64,000 nucleotides of DNA from VGTK01 sp046327915 (GCA_046327915.1 JAXLXO010000002.1:1-64000), one strand, 5' to 3'; positions 35,092-43,036 are shown, counted from the first letter of the stretch. A program made the numbers and translations. The notes: generated by a model from the letters alone, not told the origin.

Positions 35092-35138
35092 CGAGGGGGC
35101 ACGCGCCCCCTCGCTCCAACCGGCAAAGCCGGTCGGAG
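35092..35138 (-). repeat. Two tandem hairpins between gmk and relA
   Basis: Hairpin 1: CGAGGGGGC / GCCCCCTCG, 9 bp, loop ACGC (35092-35113). Hairpin 2: CTCCAACCGGC / GCCGGTCGGAG, 11 bp, loop AAA (35114-35138). Its one mismatch becomes a G-U pair only in minus-strand RNA, which argues for function in the gmk-relA transcript. No T-run follows. The remaining 60 nt before the gmk stop are further GC-rich palindromic sequence (for example GCGCTCGCTGCGCTCGG). No ORF fits the gap. It may be an intergenic mRNA stabiliser, an attenuator or a REP-like element. Confidence 0.6.
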
Positions 35139-35197
35139 CCTCACTCCCCGCGCTCGCTGCGCTCGGCCACGCGCTGCGCGCGCGGAGCCGGTCCTGG

Positions 35198-35833
35198 CTA
35201 ATCGAGCTGAACGGAGGCGCGGCGGCCGATCCGGCAGCGCTCGGCGGCGATCACGGCCATCAGGTCGCGCGCGGCGCGGGCGCGGTCCTCGTTGACGATC
35301 AGGTAGTCGTAGACGTTGGTGTCGCGCCCGGCCGCGATCTCCTCGCGCACCCGGTCGAGACGGCGCTTGATCTGCGCATCGCTGTCGGTTCCGCGCGCCC
35401 GGAGCCGTTGCTCGAGGACGGCGAACGACGGCGGCACGACGAAGATGCCGACCGCGTCCGCCGGGTAGGTCTTGGTGATCGCGCGCGCGCCCTGGATGTC
35501 GACGTCGAGCAGGACGTCGCGTCCGTCGGCGATCGCCGCGTCGAGCGGGCCGCGCGGCGTGGCGTAGAAGTGCTCGAAGACCTGCGCCCACTCGACGAAG
35601 TCGCCGGCGTCGCGCCGCCGGGCGAACTCGGACTGCTCGACGAAGAAGTAGTCGCGTCCGTCCTGCTCACCGGCGCGCGGCGTCCGCGTGGTGCAGGACA
35701 CCGACAGCGACAGGCCGGGATCGGCGTCGAGCGCCGCCTTGACCAGCGTCGTCTTGCCCGCGCCCGACGGCGCCGACACCACGAACAGGATGCCGCGGCG
35801 CGCGCCCGCCGGCATTTCGGACGCAGCGCTCAT
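35198..35833 (-). CDS. gmk: Guanylate kinase
   Basis: 211 residues. P-loop SAPSGAGKTTLVKAAL is at about 18-33, TTRTPRAGEQDGRDYFFV covers the GMP-binding region, and VLLDVDIQGA marks the core. It phosphorylates GMP to GDP, feeding GTP and ppGpp pools. The ATG at 35833 overlaps the yicC stop (ATGA); a second in-frame ATG six codons later is possible. The stop is TAG. Confidence 0.94.
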   Translation of the reverse strand: MSAASEMPAGARRGILFVVSAPSGAGKTTLVKAALDADPGLSLSVSCTTRTPRAGEQDGRDYFFVEQSEFARRRDAGDFVEWAQVFEHFYATPRGPLDAAIADGRDVLLDVDIQGARAITKTYPADAVGIFVVPPSFAVLEQRLRARGTDSDAQIKRRLDRVREEIAAGRDTNVYDYLIVNEDRARAARDLMAVIAAERCRIGRRASVQLD

Positions 35834-36711
35834 TCCACGTTGGCCGTCTGCTCGCGCAGCTTCTCGATCTCGCTCTTCGCCGCCAGCACCGCCTGCGTCA
35901 TCGGCAGGTGGTTGGCCTTCGAGCCGATCGTGTTCACCTCGCGCACCAGCTCCTGGATCAGGAACTCGAGGCGCTTGCCGATCGCGGCCTTGTCCTTCAG
36001 CAGTCCCGCGAGCGCGTCGAGGTGGCTGCCGAGGCGCGCGAGCTCCTCGTTGATGGCGCTGCGCTCGACGGCCAGTGCCACCTCCTGCAGCACGCGGCCC
36101 TCGTCGACGCCGCCCTGGTCGCCGATCAGCGCGGTGACGCGCGCGGTGAGACGCTCGGTGAGCATCGGCGTCATCTCGTGCGCGAGGCGGACGAAGGTCC
36201 TGTGCAGCGCCACCAGGCTCTTCCAGCGCTCCTTCATGTCCTTCGCGAGGTTCGCGCCCTCGCGCGCACGGTCCTTCGCGTGCGCCGCGACCGCCTGCGC
36301 GACGACACGGCGCAGCAGCGGCAGCTCCTTCTCGACGTCGGGCTGGCCCTGCACCGAGCGCAGCAGCTCGCCGCCGCTCGCGCGCAGCAGCGCGAGATCG
36401 ACCTCGCCCGGCAGCTTGATCTCCTTCTGGATCCGCTTCCACGCCGCGACCGTCGCGCGCGCGAGCTCGAGGTCGGGCTCGACGCGCACGCTGATCCGCG
36501 CCGAGCCTTCGCGGCGCACGACCACGTCGACGCGCCCGCGCTCGAGCGTCTTCTGCACCAGCTCGCGCAGCTCGGACTCCGCCGCCTGGTGCTCGCGCGG
36601 CAGGTTGATGCGCAGCTCGAGGAAGCGCGCGTTCACGCTGCGCACCTCGGCGACCAGCCGTCCCCCGGGAACGGCGACCGCCGCCGTTCCGAAACCCGTC
36701 ATGCTGTTCAC
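35830..36711 (-). CDS. YicC/YloC family endoribonuclease
   Basis: 293 residues. The family start is NSMTGFGTA, then EVRSVNARFLELRINLP (about 23-39). The C-terminal DUF1732 region contains EVALAVERSAINEELARLGSH and LIQELVREVNTIGSKA. The E. coli relative is an endoribonuclease that affects small-RNA turnover. The GTG at 36711 overlaps the rfaE1 stop (GTGA); the internal ATG at 36702 is an alternative and is the more common family start. yicC-gmk linkage is ancient and conserved. Confidence 0.92.
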   Translation of the reverse strand: MNSMTGFGTAAVAVPGGRLVAEVRSVNARFLELRINLPREHQAAESELRELVQKTLERGRVDVVVRREGSARISVRVEPDLELARATVAAWKRIQKEIKLPGEVDLALLRASGGELLRSVQGQPDVEKELPLLRRVVAQAVAAHAKDRAREGANLAKDMKERWKSLVALHRTFVRLAHEMTPMLTERLTARVTALIGDQGGVDEGRVLQEVALAVERSAINEELARLGSHLDALAGLLKDKAAIGKRLEFLIQELVREVNTIGSKANHLPMTQAVLAAKSEIEKLREQTANVE

Positions 36712-37838
36712 GCCCGCGTCCTCCCCTCGCGCGCATCGGCGATCGCCTCGCGCACGGCCTCGCCGAGTTCGTCGGTACGGAGCGTCGCCGTACCGACCTT
36801 GCCGACCACGATGCCGGCCCCGACGTTGGCCAGCCACGCGGCTTCCTCGAGCGTGCCGCCGCTGGCGAGCGCGAGCGCCGCGATGGCGAGCACGGTGTCG
36901 CCCGCGCCGGTCACGTCGAAGACCTCGCGCGCCGCCGCCGGGAAGTTCCGCGGCGGCATCCCCGGACGGCACAGCGACATGCCGTGCTCGCCACGCGAGA
37001 TCAGCACCGCGTCGCTCTGCCAGCGGTCGAGCAGCGTCGCCGCCGCCTGCTCTAGCGCGCGCGGTCCGTCGATCGCGATGCCGGCGGCGGACGCGGTCTC
37101 GCCCTCGTTCGGCTTGACCAGCGTCGCGCGACGGTAGTGCGCGAAGTTCGGCTGCTTCGGATCGATCAGATAGAGGAACCCGTCGCGGTCGCGGCGCTCG
37201 GCGAGCAGGTCGAGCAGTGCCGGATGGATCGTGCCCTTGCCGTAGTCGGACACGATGACCACCTGCGCGCGCGAAAGCTCCGCCCTCACCCGCCGCACCA
37301 GCTCGCGCTCGATCGCCTCGCCGGGCCGGTAGGGCTCGCGGTCGAGCCGCACCACCTGCTGGTGGTGCGCGATGATGCGCGTCTTCTCGATGGTCGCGGC
37401 TGCGTCGCTGACCAGCACGCCGCGCGCGTCGGCGCCGAGGTCGTCGAGCAGCCCGCGGATCGCGGTGCCGGCCGCGTCGCGCCCGACCCAGCCGAGGACG
37501 CGCGGCCGCGCGCCGAGCGACGCGAGGTTCGCGACCACGTTTCCCGCGCCGCCGGGATGCATGCTCTCGCGCGTGACCTGCACGACGGGTACCGGCGCCT
37601 CGGGCGAGATGCGGCGCACGTCGCCCCAGATGAAGCGGTCCAGCATCAGGTCGCCGACGACCAGCACGCGCGCGCGACGGAAGTCCGCGAGCAGGCTCGC
37701 GAGGCGTCTCGCCGACGACGGCGGCGTCGGGTCGGGCTGGTCGTTGCGCGTCCGGGTCGTGCCCTTCGCGCGCTTCTGCGCCTTGCGCGTGCTCACTGCG
37801 TCGTCCCCAACGTTCGTCCCGTGCGGCGTGGCTCTCAC
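36708..37838 (-). CDS. rfaE1: D-glycero-beta-D-manno-heptose-7-phosphate 1-kinase
   Basis: 376 residues, the PfkB/ribokinase-fold half of HldE. MLDRFIWGDVRRISPEAPVPV, HPGGAGNVVANLASLGA and the catalytic GAGDTVLA are all present. It phosphorylates heptose-7-P at C1; the adenylyltransferase half is the separate rfaE2. The first about 40 residues are basic and low-complexity, so a later start is possible, though the GTG overlaps the upstream GT4 stop (GTGA). Near the 3' end is a 27-nt palindrome (36771-36797). Confidence 0.92.
   Translation of the reverse strand: MRATPHGTNVGDDAVSTRKAQKRAKGTTRTRNDQPDPTPPSSARRLASLLADFRRARVLVVGDLMLDRFIWGDVRRISPEAPVPVVQVTRESMHPGGAGNVVANLASLGARPRVLGWVGRDAAGTAIRGLLDDLGADARGVLVSDAAATIEKTRIIAHHQQVVRLDREPYRPGEAIERELVRRVRAELSRAQVVIVSDYGKGTIHPALLDLLAERRDRDGFLYLIDPKQPNFAHYRRATLVKPNEGETASAAGIAIDGPRALEQAAATLLDRWQSDAVLISRGEHGMSLCRPGMPPRNFPAAAREVFDVTGAGDTVLAIAALALASGGTLEEAAWLANVGAGIVVGKVGTATLRTDELGEAVREAIADAREGRTRA
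36771..36797. repeat. Palindrome inside rfaE1 matching the intergenic element at 60925
   Basis: GTCGGTACGG / CCGTACCGAC, ten perfect base pairs around a 7-nt centre. Both arms are identical to the first ten bases of the arms of the 15-bp hairpin at 60925-60958. The DNA codes the conserved VGTATLRTDE stretch of the kinase, so selection on protein could also explain it. Confidence 0.5.
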
Positions 37839-38929
37839 GATCCCCGGCGCGCCGCCAGCGCGCGTTCGTACACCGATGCCGTGCCGCGCGCCATGGCGAC
37901 GGTCGAGAACGACTCGGCGCGTACGCGCCCCGCATCACCGAGCCGCGCACGCAGGGCCGCATCGCCGAGCACGCGGCGCAGCGCCGCCGCGAGCGCGGCC
38001 GCGTCGCCGGGCGGGACGAGCAGCCCCTGCACGCCGTCGTCGATCAGCTCCGGCAGTCCGCCGACCGCACTCGCCACGACCGGACGCGACGCCGCCATGG
38101 CCTCGATCGCTGCGACGCCGAGTCCCTCGGCGAGCGACGGCATCGCGACGACGTCCGCCGCCGCGAGGACGCTGCGCACGTCCGCGACCTGTCCGAGCCA
38201 GCGCACGCGTGCCGCGACGCCGAGACGCTGCGCGCGGTCCTGCAGCGCGTCGCCCTCGGGGCCGGTCCCGGCCGCGAGACAGAGCGGCGCGACGCCGTCC
38301 GCCGCGAGACGCGCGAGCGCGTCGAGCAGGACCGCGTGGCCCTTGCGCTCGTGCAGAGAGGCGACGATCGCGACCACCGGCGCGTCGTCCGCGATCCCGA
38401 AGGACGCGCGCGCGGCCGTCCGGTCGAGGTCGCGGAAGCTCTCGACGGCGACGCCGCTCGGCACGATCGCCACCCGCGCCGCGTCGATCCCGCGCGCGGC
38501 GAGCGCCTCGCGCGCGGCGCGCGAGATCGCGATCACCGCGTCCATGCGGCCGTAGAGCCAGCGCACGTACGGTCCCGCGCCGCGCGGCGCGTAGTCCATG
38601 CGCCGCGTCACCAGCTGCACGACGTCGCGCGAGACGTAGGGCGCGAGCGACAGCGCGCGCGACGTGTGGTGGTGCACGACGTCGGCGCGGAAGCGCGCGG
38701 TCGCGGCACGCAGCGCGAGACCGGCGCGCGGATCGTGGCCGAAGCGGCACTCGAGCGGCGTCGTCGCGAGGCCGCGCTCGCCGAGCCTCGCCGCGAGCGG
38801 ACCGCCCGGATGCGCCGCCACCAGGATCTCGTGTCCGGCCTCGCGCAGGTGGGTCGCGAGCGCGAGCACCTGCGTCTCGCCGCCGCTGAAGCCGCGCTCC
38901 GGATCGACGTGGAGGATCCGCAGCGTCAC
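37835..38929 (-). CDS. Glycosyltransferase family 4 (LPS core)
   Basis: 364 residues, GT-B fold. The N-terminal domain begins ILHVDPERGFSGGETQVLAL and has HHHTSRALSLAPY. The C-terminal domain has the nucleotide-sugar motif SLAEGLGVAAIEAMAASRPVV with the E-x7-E pattern. It is a retaining glycosyltransferase, probably adding a hexose or heptose to the LPS core; the donor and acceptor are not predictable. The GTG start overlaps the kinase-GT2 gene's stop (GTGA) and has no Shine-Dalgarno of its own, so it depends on coupling. It is not GtrB-like and has no membrane segment. Confidence 0.87.
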   Translation of the reverse strand: MTLRILHVDPERGFSGGETQVLALATHLREAGHEILVAAHPGGPLAARLGERGLATTPLECRFGHDPRAGLALRAATARFRADVVHHHTSRALSLAPYVSRDVVQLVTRRMDYAPRGAGPYVRWLYGRMDAVIAISRAAREALAARGIDAARVAIVPSGVAVESFRDLDRTAARASFGIADDAPVVAIVASLHERKGHAVLLDALARLAADGVAPLCLAAGTGPEGDALQDRAQRLGVAARVRWLGQVADVRSVLAAADVVAMPSLAEGLGVAAIEAMAASRPVVASAVGGLPELIDDGVQGLLVPPGDAAALAAALRRVLGDAALRARLGDAGRVRAESFSTVAMARGTASVYERALAARRGS

Positions 38930-40473
38930 GACCGTCCGCTCTCGCGGCGAAAGCGCTCGTCCTGCTTCGCGTACTTCAGGTGCACGTAGACCGCCGCCGA
39001 CACGGCGACGAACAGGCCCGGCTTGCCGAGGCGGAAGCCCGAGCTCCAGAGGTAGAAGCGCACGAAGCGGCCGAGCGGGCGCAGCAGGAGCTTCGGCCAC
39101 GTCGCCGGCTTCGCGCGCGCGCCGCGGTTCGACGACGTGGTCGTGAAGCGGTTGATCGTGCGCACGTGATCGCCGACGTCGTCGTAGGTGTAGTGCAGCA
39201 GCGGCTCGCGCACCGCGCTGACGCGGCCCTGCAGCAGCACCTTCTCGTGCGGGTCCTCGCCGCCCCAGACGGCGCGCTCCTTGCGGAACAGGCGCAGGCG
39301 GCGGTCCGGATACCAGCCGCCGCGCCACCACCACTGCCCGAGGTAGTAGACGACGCGCGGCACGAGGAAGCCGTCGTAGCCGCGGCCGTCGTGCGCGAGG
39401 ATCTCCTCGATCTCCTCGCGCAATCCCGGCGACACGCACTCGTCGGCGTCCACGTTGAGCACCCACGGATGGTGCGAGTGGTCGAGCGCGTACTGCTTCT
39501 GCTCGACGTGCCCGTTCCACGGACGCCGCCACACGTTGGTCGTGTACTCCTGCACGATGTCCCACGTGCCGTCGGTCGAGTACGAGTCGACGACGACGAT
39601 CTCCTCGCACCAGCGCAGGCTCTCGAGGCAGTCGCGGATGCGGTGCGCCTCGTTGCCGCAGATCACCAGCGCCGAGATCGGCAGGCGGTCCTCGGGCTTG
39701 ATGCGCGCGCGACGCCGGCGGCGCGCGACGCTGACGTCCTTGCTGCGCCGGGCGCGCTCGATCGTGCGCGCGAGCGGACCGAGCGGCTCCTGCTCGCCCG
39801 GCAGGCCACGCCTGTACGCGACCAGGAAAGCGAGCCGCTCGCGACGGTCGGCGTAGGCGCCGAGCGAGCGGTCGAGCTGCACCAGGTTGCCGATACGCTG
39901 GCGGCGCGACACGCCGCCGCGCGGAACCCGCACGCGGTCGAGGTCGACCAGCACGAAGCGCAGAGAGGCGCCGTCGCGCTGCACGAGCACGTTCGACTCC
40001 TTCAGGTCGGGAACCCGGACGCCCGACGCGTGCAGCCGCGCGACGAACGCGCCGAGAGAGCGCGCGAAGCGGCGGCGCGCGCGGTCGTCGCTCTGCAGAT
40101 ACGTCGCGAGCAGCCCCTGCGCGCCGGCGATCGCCTCCGAGACCAGCGTGCTGGTGCGCTCGTCCTCCACGGTGCCGAGCGGCCGCGGCACATCCACGCC
40201 CGACGCGAGCAGGCGCTCGGCGCAGGCGCGCTGCACGCTCGCCGGGCGGCCGCGAAGTCGCGCCTCGAGCGCGTGCCAGACCGAGCGCAGCGGAATCTGC
40301 TTGACGACCACCGCCTCGCCGGCCGGCCCCGCCCCGTCGAGCCAGACGACGGTGCGGTGGCGTCCGTCCTTCAGGACGCGGCGGCCTGGCGTGGCGTCGT
40401 CGAGGGCGCGCGCGACGACCGCGGCGGCATCCCACGACCCGGCGTTCGGGCTCCGATCGAGAGGCAGGCTCAC
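38926..40473 (-). CDS. Fusion: LPS (Kdo/heptose) kinase-like domain + GT2 glycosyltransferase (WaaE-like)
   Basis: 515 residues in one frame. Residues 1-235 resemble WaaP/KdkA-type LPS kinases: candidate ATP lysine K58 (AVVVKQIPL), catalytic-loop-like GVRVPDLKESNVLV with D156 and N161, and metal-site-like VDLDRVRV with D177. The usual His-x-Asp of the loop is Pro-Asp here, so activity needs proof. Residues about 265-515 are a GT2/WaaE-like transferase: ALVICGNEAHRI, VVDSYSTDGT, the DxD at D342-A-D344 (VLNVDADECVS), GGEDPHEKV and a C-terminal amphipathic anchor (FRLGKPGLFVAVSAAVYVHLKYAK). The linker 236-262 is very basic. The product probably both phosphorylates and glycosylates the inner core at the membrane face. 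Confidence 0.83.
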   Translation of the reverse strand: MSLPLDRSPNAGSWDAAAVVARALDDATPGRRVLKDGRHRTVVWLDGAGPAGEAVVVKQIPLRSVWHALEARLRGRPASVQRACAERLLASGVDVPRPLGTVEDERTSTLVSEAIAGAQGLLATYLQSDDRARRRFARSLGAFVARLHASGVRVPDLKESNVLVQRDGASLRFVLVDLDRVRVPRGGVSRRQRIGNLVQLDRSLGAYADRRERLAFLVAYRRGLPGEQEPLGPLARTIERARRSKDVSVARRRRRARIKPEDRLPISALVICGNEAHRIRDCLESLRWCEEIVVVDSYSTDGTWDIVQEYTTNVWRRPWNGHVEQKQYALDHSHHPWVLNVDADECVSPGLREEIEEILAHDGRGYDGFLVPRVVYYLGQWWWRGGWYPDRRLRLFRKERAVWGGEDPHEKVLLQGRVSAVREPLLHYTYDDVGDHVRTINRFTTTSSNRGARAKPATWPKLLLRPLGRFVRFYLWSSGFRLGKPGLFVAVSAAVYVHLKYAKQDERFRRESGRS

Positions 40474-41213
40474 GCGTGCCCTCCGAGCCCCGCGGCGTCG
40501 AGCGCCGCGGCCGCGCCGGCGCGATCGAGACCCGGCAGCCCGAGCTTCGCGATCGAGCGCGACAGCCGGCGGCGCGCGAGGGCGACGCCGAGCGCACCGA
40601 CCGGCCCGTCGCCGACGCGCGCGCGGTCGAAGTCGATCACCGCCGCGGCGTCCTCGGGCCGCGCTCCGACGAGCAGGTTGGCGACGTTCAGATCGGGATG
40701 GTGAATGCCGGCCGCGTGCAGGCGGCGCACCGCACGCACCGCGCACGCGATCCAGCGTCGGCGCGCTTCGTCGTCGCCGGCGGCGCGCAGCGCATCACCC
40801 AGCGCGCGGCGCTGCACCAGCGCGCGCGTCACGAGGACGCCGCGATACACCAGCCCCGAGAACGCCGGCTGCACGATCGCCGCGAGCACCTCCGGCGCCA
40901 CGACGGCCGCCCGCCGCGCCGCCTCCGTCGCGGCCAGCTCGCGCAGCGGCCGCGGTGGACGCTGCCAGTACCACTCGCCGAGCAGCGCCCCGAGGAGCCC
41001 GCCGTGCACGTAGCGGCGGACGAACGCGGCGCCGCCGTCGCGCAGCGCGACCAGCCGCGTGGCGCCGCGTCCGCCGTGGACACCGTCCGCGGCGCCGCCG
41101 CCCGGAGCTGCCTGCGACACCGAAGCCGCGAGGAACGCGTCGATCTCGTCCTCGTGTCCGCGACGCACGATCGTCCCCTCGCGCAGCACGACGAATCCTT
41201 CCGGCACCTTCAC
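40470..41213 (-). CDS. 3-deoxy-D-manno-octulosonic acid kinase-like (KdkA/WaaP family)
   Basis: 247 residues. RRYVHGGLLGALLGEWYWQ (66-84) fits the G-loop-like KdkA signature. TEAARRAAVVAPEVL follows, with the YRGVLVTRAL strand next. The catalytic loop is GIHHPDLNVANLLV (D174, N179) and the metal motif IDFDRARV (D194, D196). KdkA phosphorylates Kdo at O-4 on lipid A precursors in bacteria that use a single Kdo. Here it lies next to a second kinase-like domain in the following gene. GTGA overlaps occur at both ends, and no own Shine-Dalgarno was seen. Confidence 0.82.
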   Translation of the reverse strand: MKVPEGFVVLREGTIVRRGHEDEIDAFLAASVSQAAPGGGAADGVHGGRGATRLVALRDGGAAFVRRYVHGGLLGALLGEWYWQRPPRPLRELAATEAARRAAVVAPEVLAAIVQPAFSGLVYRGVLVTRALVQRRALGDALRAAGDDEARRRWIACAVRAVRRLHAAGIHHPDLNVANLLVGARPEDAAAVIDFDRARVGDGPVGALGVALARRRLSRSIAKLGLPGLDRAGAAAALDAAGLGGHA

Positions 41214-41869
41214 GCGAGCGCGGTGCCGTGCGCGAGCTCCCAGAGCTTCGCGGCCGAGAGCACCTCGCGGTAGGCCTCGATCACGGCGTGCGGCAGCGCC
41301 TCGCGGCGCGAGCCCGTCGCCGACGCGACGGCGCGCAGCGCGAGAAGCGCGGGACGAAACGCGAGATCCGACCACGCGGCGTCGCGTCCCGCAGCGTGGC
41401 GCAGACGCGCCGCGACCGAGCTCTGTTGATTGACGCCGGCGAGGTGCTCGGTGAGATCCTCCGGCAGCAGGATCTCGAGCGGAACGCCGAGGTCCTCGGC
41501 GCGCGCGCCCGCGGCCGCGCGCGGCCGCTCCCCGTCGAGCACGACGGCGCCGGGCGACGACAGCACGACACGCTCCGGTCCGCCGATCTCGGCGCGCGGA
41601 CCGCACCCGAGACGCACGCGAGCGCGCGCGACGCGTTGCCCGTCGCCGTGCGCGCGCCACGCACCGACGGCGGTCACCAGCGAGGTCGACACCTGCGCCC
41701 ACGCGGGCAGCCAGAGAACCGATCGCTCGTCGCTCCGCGCGGCGGCGAGCAGCGCCGCGGGCGACGCGGCGTCGCCCGCGAGCACGACGTGCGCGGCGCC
41801 GAGGGTCGCGAGCGTCGCGTCGGGCGGCGCCTCCCCGAAGGCGACCACCGCGAGGTCCGCGGAGCTCAC
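41210..41869 (-). CDS. Degenerate GT2-like protein lacking the DxD motif
   Basis: 219 residues. Aligned by eye to the GT2 half of the neighbouring fusion protein it keeps the same order of blocks. VLWLPAWAQVSTSL (51-64) sits where VLNVDADECVSPGL is in the active enzyme. PERVVLSSPGAVV matches the RRLRLFRKERAVW block. LLPEDLTEHLAGVNQQSSVAA (134-154) matches the YTYDDVGDHVRTINRFTT block. FRPALLAL plus AYREVLSAAKLWEL match the C-terminal anchor. The metal-binding DxD is replaced by Pro-Ala-Trp and the start is shortened. It is probably catalytically inactive or much altered, yet it is intact and coupled by GTGA overlaps on both sides. A scaffold or regulatory pseudo-glycosyltransferase is my inference. 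Confidence 0.62.
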   Translation of the reverse strand: MSSADLAVVAFGEAPPDATLATLGAAHVVLAGDAASPAALLAAARSDERSVLWLPAWAQVSTSLVTAVGAWRAHGDGQRVARARVRLGCGPRAEIGGPERVVLSSPGAVVLDGERPRAAAGARAEDLGVPLEILLPEDLTEHLAGVNQQSSVAARLRHAAGRDAAWSDLAFRPALLALRAVASATGSRREALPHAVIEAYREVLSAAKLWELAHGTALA

Positions 41870-42951
41870 GCCGCTCCCCCGGCCGCCGTCGGGGCGTCCG
41901 CTCCGTCGCACAGCGCGAGCGCAGCACGCGCGACCTCCGCAGCGGGCAGGCCCGCGAGACACTCGTGCGTCCCGATCGGGCAGTACGACGATCCGTGGCG
42001 CGAGCACGGACGGCAGCGCAGCGCGCGCTCGACGATGCGCACGCGCGTCCCCAGCGGTGCGAAGCCCTGCGCCGGCACCGTCGGACCGAAGAGCGACACC
42101 ACCGGACGTCCGAGCGCCGCCGCGACGTGCGCCGGCGCGCTGTCGTTCGCCACCAGCAAGGACGCGCGCGCGAGCAGCGCGACCAGCTCCGCGGTCGTCG
42201 TGCGTCCGGTGAGGTCGACCACGGCCGCGGGACCCGCCGCACGCAGGCCCGCGGCGATCACCGCCGCGTGCGCGCGGTCGCCCGCCATGCCGACGACCGC
42301 GACGTGCGCGAAGGATCGCGGCACGAGATCGCGCACCAGCTCCGCGAAGCGCGCCGCGGGCCAGCGCTTGGTCTCCCACGCCGCGCCCGGCGCGACGACC
42401 AGCAGGGGCGCACCCGCGCCGACACCCGCGTCGGCGAGGATCTTCTCGATCGACGCGACCGCGGCCGCGTCGGTCGCGAGCTCGGGATCCGGCGCCGGAC
42501 GCGGCACCACGCCGAGCGGTGCCGCGAGCGCGAGCAGGCGGTCGCGCGCGTGCGCGCCGCGATGTGCGACGCGGTGCTGGTAGAGCGGCGAGCCCGCCGC
42601 GCCCGCGAAGCCGATGCGCTCCGGGATGCCGGCGAGTGCGAGGGTCAGCGCGGTGCGCAGCGAGCGCTGCACCGCGATCGCGACGTCGAAGTCGAGCCTG
42701 CGGAGCCGTCCGGCGACGCGCGCGATGCCGCCGAGTCCGCCGTCGCCGCCGCGCTTGTCGAAGATCAGGACCCGGTCGGGACCGGAGAGCGGCGTGACCA
42801 CGGGCGCCGCGTCGGGACGCACCAGCCACCAGACGTCGGTCGACGGCAGCGCGTCGCGCAGCGCGCGCCACAGCGGCGTGGTGAGCACCGCGTCGCCGAG
42901 GAAGCTCGTCTGCGCGAGGAGAAGCCGGCGGGGCCGCTCACGCGGGAGCAC
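41866..42951 (-). CDS. waaF: LPS heptosyltransferase (WaaF-like, GT9)
   Basis: 361 residues from the GTG at 42951. GT9 features: RRLLLAQTSFLGDAVLTTPLW at the start, VVAPGAAWETKRWPAARFAEL (donor site), LVANDSAPAHVAAALGRPVVSLFG, and a Cys cluster (CRPCSRHGSSYCPIGTHEC) usual in WaaF. It transfers heptose from ADP-heptose to the inner core. I chose 42951 because AGGAGA lies 9 nt upstream and the family block begins nine residues later. The frame is open to a GTG at 43053, but that part is a 30-nt tandem repeat using rare codons (AGA, TCA); GTG 43011 is another option. It is the first of seven consecutive 4-nt-overlap junctions. Confidence 0.85.
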   Translation of the reverse strand: MLPRERPRRLLLAQTSFLGDAVLTTPLWRALRDALPSTDVWWLVRPDAAPVVTPLSGPDRVLIFDKRGGDGGLGGIARVAGRLRRLDFDVAIAVQRSLRTALTLALAGIPERIGFAGAAGSPLYQHRVAHRGAHARDRLLALAAPLGVVPRPAPDPELATDAAAVASIEKILADAGVGAGAPLLVVAPGAAWETKRWPAARFAELVRDLVPRSFAHVAVVGMAGDRAHAAVIAAGLRAAGPAAVVDLTGRTTTAELVALLARASLLVANDSAPAHVAAALGRPVVSLFGPTVPAQGFAPLGTRVRIVERALRCRPCSRHGSSYCPIGTHECLAGLPAAEVARAALALCDGADAPTAAGGAA

Positions 42952-43036
42952 GACTGATCTCTCCTGCTCACGCGGGAGCCCGATCGATCTCTCCTGCTCA
43001 CGCGGGAGCACGACCGACCTCGCCCGCTCGCGCGGG
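42937..43036 (-). repeat. 30-nt tandem repeat carrying Shine-Dalgarno and GTG, upstream of waaF
   Basis: Three full copies and a partial fourth, period exactly 30 nt (CTCACGCGGG recurs at 42937, 42967 and 42997; degenerate at 43027). On the coding strand, two copies contain CAGGAGAGATC; two contain GTCGTG (GTG at 43011 and 42951) and the middle one GATCGGG. The repeat is in frame with waaF and would add 10 residues (LPREQERSVV) per copy if translated. Confidence 0.85.
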
